A stretch of 6,504 bases of DNA from Kiritimatiellales bacterium (GCA_021734595.1 JAIPIO010000228.1:1-6504), one strand, 5' to 3'; numbered from the stretch's first letter, positions 1 through 5,719 are shown. A program made the numbers and translations. The notes: a model not told the origin generated them from the letters alone.

Positions 1-442
1 GCGTGTAGGTCTGGTCGCCGATGGAGACCTGATGCTCCTGCATGGCTTCGAGCAGGGCGCTCTGCACCTTGGCGGGGGAGCGGTTGATTTCGTCGGCGAG
101 GATGATGTTGGCGAAGATGGGACCCTTGTGTGGGGTGAACTCGCTGGTCTTCGGGTTGAACATCATGGTGCCGATCAGGTCGCCGGGGAGCAGGTCGGGC
201 GTAAACTGGATGCGGTTGAAGGCGGCGTGCAGGGTTTGGGAAAGCGTCGTGACGGCCAGCGTCTTGGCCAACCCGGGGATCCCTTCGATCAACACGTGCC
301 CGTTGCAGAGCATGGCGAGCAGCAGGCTTTCGATCAACTCCTCCTGGCCGATAATAACACGCGCCACTTCATCGCGCACCTTTTGCAGGACTTCGCTTTC
401 GCGCTGATAGCGCTCGTTCATTTTCAAAATATCTTCGTGCAT
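1..442 (-). CDS. MoxR-family AAA+ ATPase, N-terminal part (cut by window edge)
   Basis: This is the first 147 codons of a MoxR-type AAA+ ATPase. These cytoplasmic chaperone-like ATPases usually act with von Willebrand factor A domain proteins to mature or insert metal-containing or membrane complexes. The translation begins MHEDILKMNERYQ. It shows the family's VIIGQEELIESLL segment (residues 29-41), a Walker A motif GIPGLAKT (54-61), the QFTPDLLPGDLIG stretch (79-91) and Walker B IILADEIN (113-120), followed by RSPAKVQSALLEAMQE. The rest of the AAA core and the lid domain lie to the left of the window; family members are about 320-340 aa. The ATG at 442-440 is preceded by AGAGAGG at a suitable distance. 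A 156-bp gap separates it from the MFS gene upstream, so it probably has its own promoter. The family call is secure; the partner genes are out of view. Confidence 0.95.
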   Translation of the reverse strand, partial: MHEDILKMNERYQRESEVLQKVRDEVARVIIGQEELIESLLLAMLCNGHVLIEGIPGLAKTLAVTTLSQTLHAAFNRIQFTPDLLPGDLIGTMMFNPKTSEFTPHKGPIFANIILADEINRSPAKVQSALLEAMQEHQVSIGDQTYT

Positions 443-470
443 AGGAATCCTCTCTTTCAAAACGGAAAAT

Positions 471-476
471 AATATA
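471..476 (-). promoter_or_regulatory. Possible -10 box for the moxR-like gene
   Basis: On the minus strand TATATT (in context GGGCTATATTATTTTCC) lies 28 bp upstream of the moxR-like start codon, a plausible -10 position. The hexamer 17 bp further upstream is TGTTCC, a poor -35 match, and no extended -10 TGn is present. This is a weak prediction based on position and AT-richness. Confidence 0.3.
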
Positions 477-538
477 GCCCACAGGCGAAACAGGGAACAG
501 CAAAAGAACGCCCTAAAAAGAACGAACTGGACAAATGT

Positions 539-553
539 TTCCAATGATTGGAA
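539..553. repeat. 15-bp perfect palindrome TTCCAATGATTGGAA
   Basis: TTCCAAT, one central G, then ATTGGAA gives 7-bp perfect arms in the gap after the MFS gene. In RNA it could form only a 6-bp stem with a 3-nt loop and has no T-run, so it suits a dimeric DNA-binding protein or a dispersed genomic motif better than a terminator. A close relative with 7-bp arms (CTTCCAA, GGA, TTGGAAG) lies at 3876-3892 inside the ATPase gene. Confidence 0.55.
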
Positions 554-598
554 CCCGGCGGATCGGCGGTGCGTTTATTGTTGAATGCCTCCTTTTCC

Positions 599-1768
599 TC
601 ATCCGCGCGACTTGTCTTTTATAAAACAGGTTGCCGGAACGGCGCACAAGCTTAAGAGGGCGGTGATTTGGTAGGTCTTAACAAACCCGTAGCGGTCGGC
701 CAGCACCCCGACGAGCAGGGCGACGATGGAGCTGGCGGCAAAGCTGACGGTCATGAAGATTCCATTCATGAAAGCCGGACGATCAGTGTCCAGATCATGG
801 ATCATAGCCATGAAAACGGGGGTGCTGGCAAAAAAGACGAGCCCCATCAGTCCCAGCAGGATCCATTGCGGAAGGCCGACTGCCAAGGTAAAGAGAAACA
901 TGAGAAGCGGGCTGAGCAGCATGATGAAAAGCAGGACCTTTTTCCGTCCCGCCCTGTCCGACAGGCTTCCGGCCATCAGGGCTCCGGCGGCTCCTGCCAG
1001 TTCCAGGAGGGCCAGTGCGGCGGCGGCGGTTTTGAGCGAGTGTCCTCCTTCGACCATGTAGGCGGGCAGAAAGGTGGTCAGTGCCGTTTTTGAAAACCCC
1101 CGGAAAAGAAGGATCGGTGCAACCAGCAAAAAGAACGGGGCGGCATCGCGGAGGGTTTTTCCCACCGGTGTCCCCCCCCTTTTCCTAAAGTGCTGAAGGT
1201 GTTGCTTATCGATGGTGCGCAGGTTGAAGAAAAGGAGCAGCGATGCAACCAATCCGAAGGGGATCAGGCGCCAGGTTCCTTCGAGCCCCCACCACGAGAC
1301 GGCGGCGGTAATAATCAGTGGCCCGAGGGTGCGTGCAATCTCGCCGCCGAACATGAAGAAGCTCATCCCCCGTCCGATTTGATTCCCGGAAACCTGGCGC
1401 ATCAGAACCGGCGCGGTCACATGCAGTACGGCGGCACTGATGCCGCAGACAAACATCAGGATCGCGAGCACCGCAACCGACGGCGCGAGCCCCAACAGAC
1501 TCATCGCGGTGATCGTGACGATCGGGGCGGCGATGATCGCCGAACGGATCGCTATCTTGTCGGCGATCAGCCCGATGAGCGGGTTGCAAAGCGACGGCAG
1601 CTTTTGCACCACCGAGAGCGTGCCCGCCATGGCATAGTTGAAGCCGAGTTTGTCGATAAGCAACGGAATGAGCGGCGCAAAGAAGGACGAATACGTATCG
1701 TGCAGCAGATGCGTGGATGCGATCGAAACCACATTCGCGGGTTTAAATTCATGTTGTTTATCACTCAC
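599..1768 (-). CDS. MFS transporter (Fsr-like 12-TM efflux type)
   Basis: This encodes a 389-aa inner-membrane major facilitator superfamily transporter. It is strongly hydrophobic, with about twelve predicted membrane spans. It has a motif-A-like loop NPLIGLIADKIAIR after span 2 and a canonical second copy, GSLSDRAGRKKVLLF, after span 8, with GVLADRYGF near the end. The N-terminal STHLLHDTYSSFFAPLIPLL segment and overall layout resemble the fosmidomycin-resistance (Fsr) group of proton-driven exporters; the substrate is unknown. I chose the GTG at 1768-1766 because GGAG sits 7 nt upstream and it overlaps the end of the preceding 64-aa gene by 8 bp (GTGAGTGA). A longer reading from an ATG at 1819 adds 17 proline- and serine-rich residues and has no visible ribosome binding site. 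It is the last gene of the cluster, implying export or uptake tied to the redox proteins upstream. The family call is firm; the subfamily is tentative. Confidence 0.9.
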   Translation of the reverse strand: MSDKQHEFKPANVVSIASTHLLHDTYSSFFAPLIPLLIDKLGFNYAMAGTLSVVQKLPSLCNPLIGLIADKIAIRSAIIAAPIVTITAMSLLGLAPSVAVLAILMFVCGISAAVLHVTAPVLMRQVSGNQIGRGMSFFMFGGEIARTLGPLIITAAVSWWGLEGTWRLIPFGLVASLLLFFNLRTIDKQHLQHFRKRGGTPVGKTLRDAAPFFLLVAPILLFRGFSKTALTTFLPAYMVEGGHSLKTAAAALALLELAGAAGALMAGSLSDRAGRKKVLLFIMLLSPLLMFLFTLAVGLPQWILLGLMGLVFFASTPVFMAMIHDLDTDRPAFMNGIFMTVSFAASSIVALLVGVLADRYGFVKTYQITALLSLCAVPATCFIKDKSRG

Positions 1769-1955
1769 GCTTGATCTCCGCAAAGAAGGCGGCGGAACGA
1801 ATTGCGGACTGTTCGGCATTGTCGGAAAAGAGTTCGATGAGGCGTCCCGACCCCGGCGACGCGGCGTGCATCGCCGCGCCCTCCGGTTGATACGTGTTGG
1901 GATGCCTTACGAACCCCTGCCCGTACCGTTCGGTCTGGGTCTCGAATATGCTCAT
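1761..1955 (-). CDS. Unrecognised 64-aa protein in the operon
   Basis: This is a small gene starting MSIFETQTERYGQG and ending AAFFAEIKRE. Its ATG overlaps the stop of the flavodoxin-ferredoxin gene as ATGA, and its TGA overlaps the GTG start of the MFS gene by 8 bp, so translation is probably coupled on both sides. The codons are rich in G/C at third positions like the neighbours, and the frame fills the gap exactly, which argues it is real. It is soluble with no cysteines, no membrane span and no signal peptide. A central Gly/Pro/His-containing part (GFVRHPNTYQPEG, then ASPGSG) is followed by a probable amphipathic helix. I do not recognise the family. It may be an accessory subunit of the redox protein or a partner of the transporter; this is inferred from position only. 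Confidence 0.65.
   Translation of the reverse strand: MSIFETQTERYGQGFVRHPNTYQPEGAAMHAASPGSGRLIELFSDNAEQSAIRSAAFFAEIKRE
1776..1779 (-). promoter_or_regulatory. Ribosome binding site deciding the MFS start
   Basis: On the minus strand GGAG (in GCGGAGATCAAGCGTGAG) lies 7 nt before the GTG at 1768, within the last codons of the 64-aa gene. No comparable site precedes the in-frame ATG at 1819. This supports GTG as the start and fits re-initiation by ribosomes finishing the small gene. Confidence 0.65.
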
Positions 1956-2764
1956 TTTCCCAAAGGATGGAAGATTTCGGGTTCCCGGCGGATTTGGCAA
2001 TCCGCATAGAGGCGTTGGGCGGTCTCGTGGATTTTCGGGAGGGTGATGATACGCGCCCCGGTCGGGCAGTTCCGGATGCAGGCCATGCACCAGATGCAGT
2101 TGTCTGGTTCGGTTTGCGGCAGGTCATTGACCATTTCGATGCAGTGTGTTGGACAAGCCGCAACACAGTTTCCACATCCCGTACAAATGGACGAATCGAC
2201 ATCGGTTGCCGAGACAAAGGGTCCCGATGGAACCTCCCTGTAGGGTCGGTTTCCGGGCACTTCCGGCATGCTGATGGATGAGGGGTCGGTTTCGGCCAGC
2301 AGCTGTTGGAGCTGTCTGCCGAATTGTTCGGCCTGTTCAATATCTTTCCGGTCAGGGCGGTTGGCGGCGATCGGTTGTCCGGCAGATGAAAAGGAGTGCT
2401 GGCCGATATAGGCGGCGGCGCCCACCACGAGGAAGCCCTGCGCGGCGCAGAGGTCACACAGTTCCAGCAACGCATCCTGGTATGCCCGGTTCCCGTAGAC
2501 GACCACGGCAACGGCGGGGGTGCTGTTTCCCTCCAGGGACTGGAAGTTCCGGGCCGCAAGGCCGGGTAGCCGTCCCCGGTAGACCGGCATTCCGATGACG
2601 GCCAAATCATCTTCTGAAAAGGCAGGGAGAGGAGATGGAGCCGCCCGGGTGATGTCCAATAGGTTTTCCACCGGTCGGCCAATTCCCCTGCCAATCGCTT
2701 GGATCACCGAGCGGGTGGTTCCGGTGGGCGAAAAGAAGATGGAATGCGTGGTTTTTTTATTCAT
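1952..2764 (-). CDS. Flavodoxin-ferredoxin fusion protein (EFR1-like)
   Basis: This is a 270-aa soluble electron-transfer protein. The N-terminal half (about 1-160) is flavodoxin-like: an FSPTGTTR phosphate-binding loop for FMN (residues 11-18), then AVIGMPVYRGRLP and AVVVYGNRAYQDALLEL, as in the EFR1-type flavodoxin domains. The C-terminal part is a bacterial ferredoxin with two [4Fe-4S] motifs: CTGCGNC...CP (Cys 194, 197, 200, 204) and CIWCMAC...CP (Cys 223, 226, 229, 233). It probably shuttles electrons between FMN and the clusters, and the neighbouring Fe-S ATPase is the likely partner. The ATG is 3 bp after the ATPase stop, with GGAAGGG in the end of the ATPase gene serving as ribosome binding site. 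Its stop overlaps the next ATG. No signal peptide is present. The domain calls are firm; the physiological partner is inferred. Confidence 0.92.
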   Translation of the reverse strand: MNKKTTHSIFFSPTGTTRSVIQAIGRGIGRPVENLLDITRAAPSPLPAFSEDDLAVIGMPVYRGRLPGLAARNFQSLEGNSTPAVAVVVYGNRAYQDALLELCDLCAAQGFLVVGAAAYIGQHSFSSAGQPIAANRPDRKDIEQAEQFGRQLQQLLAETDPSSISMPEVPGNRPYREVPSGPFVSATDVDSSICTGCGNCVAACPTHCIEMVNDLPQTEPDNCIWCMACIRNCPTGARIITLPKIHETAQRLYADCQIRREPEIFHPLGK

Positions 2765-2767
2765 GGG

Positions 2768-4600
2768 TCATTTCCCTTCCATTACCTTATTCAGTTCCAC
2801 CCAGATTTGCTTCAGCACATCGACTGCCGGGCCCTTACCGTATTCCAGGATGGTTTTTCCTTCCATGAGCGCGTCGTGGATATTGCGGTCGAACGGAATT
2901 TCGCCGATCACTTTTGAATGGGCTTTTTCCGCCATCCGGTGGATGCGCTGCGTCTGGTCCGGATTCAGGTCGGCCTTGTTGACCACCACCGAAACCGGTA
3001 TGCCGAAGTGGTGGCAGAGTTCCAGTACCCGCGCAAAATCATGTACTCCGGAAACGGTTGGTTCAGTGACGATCAGCACGCGGTCGGTGTTGGTGATCGA
3101 TGCAATGACGGGGCAACTGGTTCCGGGCGGTCCGTCGGCGATGATGAGTGGGTATTGCAGTTCCGTGGCGATCCGGGCGGCATGTCGCCGCACTTCGCTG
3201 ACAAGTTTGCCGGAGTTTTCCTCGGCAATGCCCAGACACGCGTGCGTCATCGGTCCGCCGTCAGTAGTTGAAAGATACAGTTCCCCGGTTTGGTTTTCGT
3301 GGGAAGAGATCGCCTGAGCGGGGCAGATGAGCGAACAGAGAGAGCAGCCTTCGCATCCCAATCCGTCTATTTTGTAGAGCGGCATGTTTGCTCGTTCGCA
3401 TGTTTCCGATGTTTGGAAAATCGCGTCAAAGTGACAGGCCTTTGCGCACTTGCCGCAACCGATGCAGCGCTCCGGGTCGATTTGGAACTTGGAGCCGCCA
3501 AAAAACGGCTGGCTTTCATAAATTCCGGGACTCAGCAACAGGTGCAGATCCGCCGCATCGACATCGTTGTCCGCCATGACTTTTTGATCCGCGAACTGGA
3601 GCAGGGAGGCGGTCACCGAGGTTTTTCCCGTGCCGCCTTTTCCGCTAATGACCGCGATTTCCTGGAAGTGGGTGGACGTTCCCTTTTCAAAGGCGCGGCG
3701 TGTTCCGGCGGAGATGCTGACGGCTGCCGATTCCCGTTCCGCCGGGGCTTCGGTACCTTCCAACCGCTGGATGTTTTCAAAGATGGAGCGCAGGTTTTTC
3801 TGTAGCTCGGGAAAGACTTCCGCGATGAGTTTTCCTTTGGAGTAGGCTTCCGCATATTCGCGCTTGAACGGGATTCTTCCAAGGATTGGAAGGCCGACTT
3901 CTTTTGAATAGTCCGAAATCAGGTCGTTGTCCGCATCCGAGCGGTTGACGACGATGCCGGTGGGTACTTTCATTTTCAGGGTCAGGCCAACGGCCAGCTT
4001 GAGGTCGTGCAGGCCAAAGGGCGTCGGCTCCGTAACCAGCACGGCCACGTCCGCTCCCTCCACGGCTTCGACGACCGGGCAACCGGTGCCGGGTGCGACA
4101 TCCATAATACATACTGCCTCCGGATCGATCATCCGGTTCAGCTCCTTGACCACGGTCGGTGCCGAAGGTTCGCCCAGATTCAGCAATCCATCCGCAAAGA
4201 AGAAACCGGATGAGGTCGGGGCGATGCGCACCTTGCCCATCGCGAACGGTTGTTCCACGAGGGCCCCGGAAGGGCAGACGAAGGAGCAGACGCCGCAGGC
4301 GTGGCAGAGTTCATTGAAGATCAGTACCTTGCCGTTCACGGCGGCCAGCGCATTGTAGGTGCAAGCCTTGGCGCACGCCCCGCAGCCGGTGCATAGATCG
4401 GGGTTCCAAACGGGTTTTAGCACATGGACGGGTTGTTCGGTTTCAAAATCGGGATTGAGGAAAAGGTGGCCGTTGGGTTCCTCGACGTCGGCATCCATGA
4501 GTTGGATTCGCTGTCCGGCTTGCGCCAGACTCCAGGCCAGATTGGTGGCAAAGGTGGTTTTTCCGGTTCCGCCCTTCCCGCTGGCGATTGCAATTTTCAT
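2768..4600 (-). CDS. Fused tandem MinD-like ATPases, each with an inserted 2[4Fe-4S] ferredoxin
   Basis: This 610-aa protein is two complete copies of the MinD-superfamily ATPase with an inserted ferredoxin. Copy 1 has a deviant Walker A GKGGTGKT (8-15), DADVEEPN (36-43), CTGCGACAKAC (Cys 70, 73, 76, 80), CHACGVCSFVC (Cys 99, 102, 105, 109), DVAPGTGCPV (167-176) and a TEPTPFG switch. Copy 2 has GKGGTGKT (320-327), DNDVDAADLHLLL (344-356), CIGCGKCAKAC (Cys 379, 382, 385, 389), CEGCSLCSLIC (Cys 416, 419, 422, 426), DGPPGTSCPV (489-498) and TEPTVSG. A roughly 35-residue charged linker (about 280-315) joins them. In most anaerobes these are two adjacent genes whose products are linked to Fe-S or Mo/Cu cluster handling (orange-protein complex); here one chain holds both. 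AGGAG lies 9 nt before the ATG. ATP-driven cluster assembly or transfer is likely; the client is unknown. Confidence 0.93.
   Translation of the reverse strand: MKIAIASGKGGTGKTTFATNLAWSLAQAGQRIQLMDADVEEPNGHLFLNPDFETEQPVHVLKPVWNPDLCTGCGACAKACTYNALAAVNGKVLIFNELCHACGVCSFVCPSGALVEQPFAMGKVRIAPTSSGFFFADGLLNLGEPSAPTVVKELNRMIDPEAVCIMDVAPGTGCPVVEAVEGADVAVLVTEPTPFGLHDLKLAVGLTLKMKVPTGIVVNRSDADNDLISDYSKEVGLPILGRIPFKREYAEAYSKGKLIAEVFPELQKNLRSIFENIQRLEGTEAPAERESAAVSISAGTRRAFEKGTSTHFQEIAVISGKGGTGKTSVTASLLQFADQKVMADNDVDAADLHLLLSPGIYESQPFFGGSKFQIDPERCIGCGKCAKACHFDAIFQTSETCERANMPLYKIDGLGCEGCSLCSLICPAQAISSHENQTGELYLSTTDGGPMTHACLGIAEENSGKLVSEVRRHAARIATELQYPLIIADGPPGTSCPVIASITNTDRVLIVTEPTVSGVHDFARVLELCHHFGIPVSVVVNKADLNPDQTQRIHRMAEKAHSKVIGEIPFDRNIHDALMEGKTILEYGKGPAVDVLKQIWVELNKVMEGK
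3876..3892. repeat. Palindrome CTTCCAAGGATTGGAAG inside the ATPase gene
   Basis: Seven-base arms around GGA, similar to the intergenic palindrome at 539-553. It falls on codons for GLPILGRI in the fused ATPase, so it may be chance. I record it because the core TTCCAA-N3-TTGGAA is shared. Confidence 0.35.
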
Positions 4601-4624
4601 AAATTAAAACTCCTATAGGGATTG

Positions 4625-4695
4625 AACCACGGAATACACCGAATGCACGGAAGGTTCTGAGCCAAGGTTCCGTGCCATTCGTGTATTTCGTGGTT
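4625..4695. repeat. Long imperfect inverted repeat between DUF5320 gene and ATPase gene
   Basis: Two 28-nt arms (4625-4652 and 4668-4695) flank a 15-nt loop and fill most of the 110-bp gap. They pair along almost their whole length, with one mismatch and two single-base bulges. Each arm is itself a degenerate 9-nt tandem (CACGGAATA, CACCGAATG, CACGGAA on the left). Repeats of this style occur as dispersed intergenic elements in several anaerobic bacterial groups. No T-run follows in the direction of transcription, so it is not a standard terminator. In the mRNA it would form a stable hairpin that could lower read-through, protect RNA ends or be a cleavage site separating the small upstream genes from the ATPase. 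Confidence 0.75.
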
Positions 4696-4710
4696 TTGTA
4701 TGTTTTTGGT

Positions 4711-5031
4711 CTAGCTTTCGGATTCAATGCTGCCGATCCGTTCCCGGATCGTTTCCAACTCGGATTCGAGGTATTTGGAATGCGCCTTCAGCTCTTCAAG
4801 CTGCTGGTCGCGGGTCGGAGGGGTGTAAGGCACCGCCGTCCCCCAGTTTCCGAATTGCCTGACGCCATAGCCGCGACCCATGCCGCGACCCCGCCCGCGC
4901 CCGCGACCGTAGCCGAAACCTGGTCCGGCGTTGCTGACGAAGCCCGGTGCACCGAATCCGGCGCAATAACCGGCACCACGTCCTGTCATCGGTCCCATTC
5001 CTTCGGGACCTGTTCTATCTCCTGCTGGCAT
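4711..5031 (-). CDS. DUF5320 domain protein, Gly/Arg-rich with C-terminal coiled coil
   Basis: This is a 106-aa protein with the typical DUF5320 start MPAGDRTGPEGMGPMTGRGAG. A CAGFGAPG segment (single cysteine, residue 23) and a Gly/Arg/Tyr-rich run (about 36-57, GYGRGRGRGRGMGRGYG) follow. The last 30 residues (about 75-103) are a charged heptad-like helix, probably a coiled coil for oligomerisation. The biochemical role of this family is unknown. Its genes sit beside NifX-like, DUF134 and MinD-like Fe-S ATPase genes in anaerobes, so a helper role in the same process is inferred. A strong AAAAGGAGG ribosome binding site lies 6 nt before the ATG. It follows the shorter paralogue by 34 bp and precedes the ATPase by 110 bp. 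Confidence 0.88.
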   Translation of the reverse strand: MPAGDRTGPEGMGPMTGRGAGYCAGFGAPGFVSNAGPGFGYGRGRGRGRGMGRGYGVRQFGNWGTAVPYTPPTRDQQLEELKAHSKYLESELETIRERIGSIESES

Positions 5032-5065
5032 GATATGCCTCCTTTTTTAAACTATGGTTTCGTTG

Positions 5066-5251
5066 TTATTTGTTTCCCCGACCGACGCCGCGACCACTAC
5101 TGCGACCGCCGCGACCCCGACCGACGCCGGCCTGGCCGCCGCCCCGGGGGGTTCCTGTCCCGCGACCCATCGGGTTCCCGGCTTTCTGGCCGAGTCCCCT
5201 TCCGGTTCCGGTACCTTTCCCTTCCGGTCCTGTTCGATCTCCTCCTGGCAT
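5066..5251 (-). CDS. Small DUF5320-like Gly/Arg-rich protein (61 aa)
   Basis: The N-terminus MPGGDRTGPEGKGTGTGRG is nearly the same as that of the next gene, so the two are tandem paralogues. After it the chain is almost entirely Gly, Arg, Thr and Ser (GRGRGGRSSGRGVGRGNK at the end), with no cysteine and no coiled coil. It is therefore a short, basic, probably disordered form of the DUF5320 family. The start is certain: AAAGGAGGTGA, a full match to the anti-Shine-Dalgarno end of 16S rRNA, lies just upstream. It follows the DUF134 gene by 41 bp and precedes the 106-aa paralogue by 34 bp. Longer readings of the same frame run into the DUF134 gene and are not real. RNA or nucleic-acid binding through the RG-rich tail is possible but unproven. 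Confidence 0.82.
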   Translation of the reverse strand: MPGGDRTGPEGKGTGTGRGLGQKAGNPMGRGTGTPRGGGQAGVGRGRGGRSSGRGVGRGNK

Positions 5252-5255
5252 TTTT

Positions 5256-5266
5256 TCACCTCCTTT
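5256..5266 (-). promoter_or_regulatory. Consensus Shine-Dalgarno of the 61-aa gene
   Basis: AAAGGAGGTGA on the minus strand, 4 nt before the ATG at 5251, is the full complement of the 16S rRNA 3' end. It is the strongest ribosome binding site in the window and implies high translation of this tiny basic protein. Confidence 0.85.
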
Positions 5267-5292
5267 CGGGTGTTTGTTTTTTATGCAAAATA

Positions 5293-5658
5293 TCAATCCT
5301 GTGCATGGCCGCGTCCGTGGCGGCCCCGCCGCCGGCCTGGAGCCTGTTGTTCTGCCGCAGCGTGAAAGCTCAGGGGGGCGTCGCCCTGCTGCAATTGCAA
5401 CGCTTCGCCATGCGCGAGGGCAAGCGCCGTTTTTTTCCGTCCGGAGGAAAGCAACCGGGCAATGGTGGATTGGGAAATGCCCATCTGTTCCGCCGCCTCG
5501 GTCTGCTTGAGTTCTTCGCCATCTACCAACCGCATCGCCTCCAGTTCGTCCAACGGGATGGCGGTAATGCGCAACTCCGATGCGGGAACCCCCGCCGGCT
5601 TGAAAAATGTTGCCTCCGGGCTGTGCCCGATCCATCGTCCCCTGTGTGGTCGTGTCAT
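5293..5658 (-). CDS. DUF134 family helix-turn-helix regulator
   Basis: This 121-aa DNA-binding protein has the DUF134 layout. A short basic start is followed by EATFFKPAGVPASEL (residues 15-29) and the IPLDELEAMRLVDGEELKQTEAAEQMG segment. Next comes a sigma-region-4-like helix-turn-helix (about 52-75, AAEQMGISQSTIARLLSSGRKK) and the trailing helix ALALAHGEALQL. The tail (from about 107, PGRRRGRHGRGHAQD) is Arg/Gly/His-rich and could bind nucleic acid or metal. It is the first gene of the cluster, directly after a promoter with a palindrome over its -10 box, so it probably represses or tunes its own operon. AAGGA precedes the ATG by a normal spacing. The family call is firm; its effector and its targets are unknown. 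Confidence 0.92.
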   Translation of the reverse strand: MTRPHRGRWIGHSPEATFFKPAGVPASELRITAIPLDELEAMRLVDGEELKQTEAAEQMGISQSTIARLLSSGRKKTALALAHGEALQLQQGDAPLSFHAAAEQQAPGRRRGRHGRGHAQD

Positions 5659-5697
5659 TTTGTTCCTTTTCTGATAAGGGGTGTTTCCCTCTCCTTG

Positions 5698-5719
5698 GTT
5701 ATGAATATATACCCATAAC
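5698..5719. promoter_or_regulatory. 22-bp imperfect palindrome, likely operator of the DUF134 operon
   Basis: GTTATGAATAT meets ATACCCATAAC: 11-bp half-sites, complementary except for two positions. It covers the -10 box and extends to the expected transcription start, an ideal place for a dimeric repressor. The DUF134 protein encoded just downstream is the natural candidate. No second copy is seen in the window. Confidence 0.6.

Larger units (their letters stand above)
443..598. other. Intergenic region between MFS gene and moxR-like gene
   Basis: This 156-bp gap holds no gene that I can support. It contains a 15-bp perfect palindrome (539-553), a 9-bp direct repeat AAAAGAACG at 502-510 and 516-524 (14-bp period), and an AT-rich TATATT box at 476-471 on the minus strand, 28 bp before the moxR-like ATG. 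It also contains an unattached Shine-Dalgarno-like sequence just after the MFS stop (585-596). I see no strong GC-rich hairpin with a T-run, so the terminator of the upstream operon is not obvious. Confidence 0.6.

Noticed and set aside
1190..1774. 194-aa plus-strand open frame
   Set aside because: It is antisense to the MFS gene, very rich in Arg, Asp, Gly and Gln, without motifs or a ribosome binding site.
1769..1819. N-terminal extension of the MFS protein from an ATG at 1819
   Set aside because: No ribosome binding site, a Pro/Ser-rich non-membrane extension and a large overlap with the 64-aa gene; the GTG at 1768 has GGAG at 7 nt.
1765..2694. 309-aa minus-strand open frame overlapping the flavodoxin-ferredoxin gene
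   Set aside because: It is a shadow: it lies in another frame of the well-supported flavodoxin-ferredoxin gene, has low-complexity Ser/Pro/Arg content and no recognisable domain.
3650..3760. Assembly error or read-through joining two ATPase genes
   Set aside because: The frame continues through a charged linker without a stop, and there is no ribosome binding site plus ATG directly before the second P-loop, so a true fusion is the simpler reading.
4625..4695. Rho-independent terminator
   Set aside because: The hairpin is long but has bulges and no T-run follows on the minus strand; the downstream ATPase gene has no clear promoter of its own.
4672..5718. 348-aa plus-strand open frame
   Set aside because: It runs antisense across three well-supported genes and two ribosome binding sites, with no domain; the high GC of the Gly/Arg-rich genes keeps the opposite frame open.
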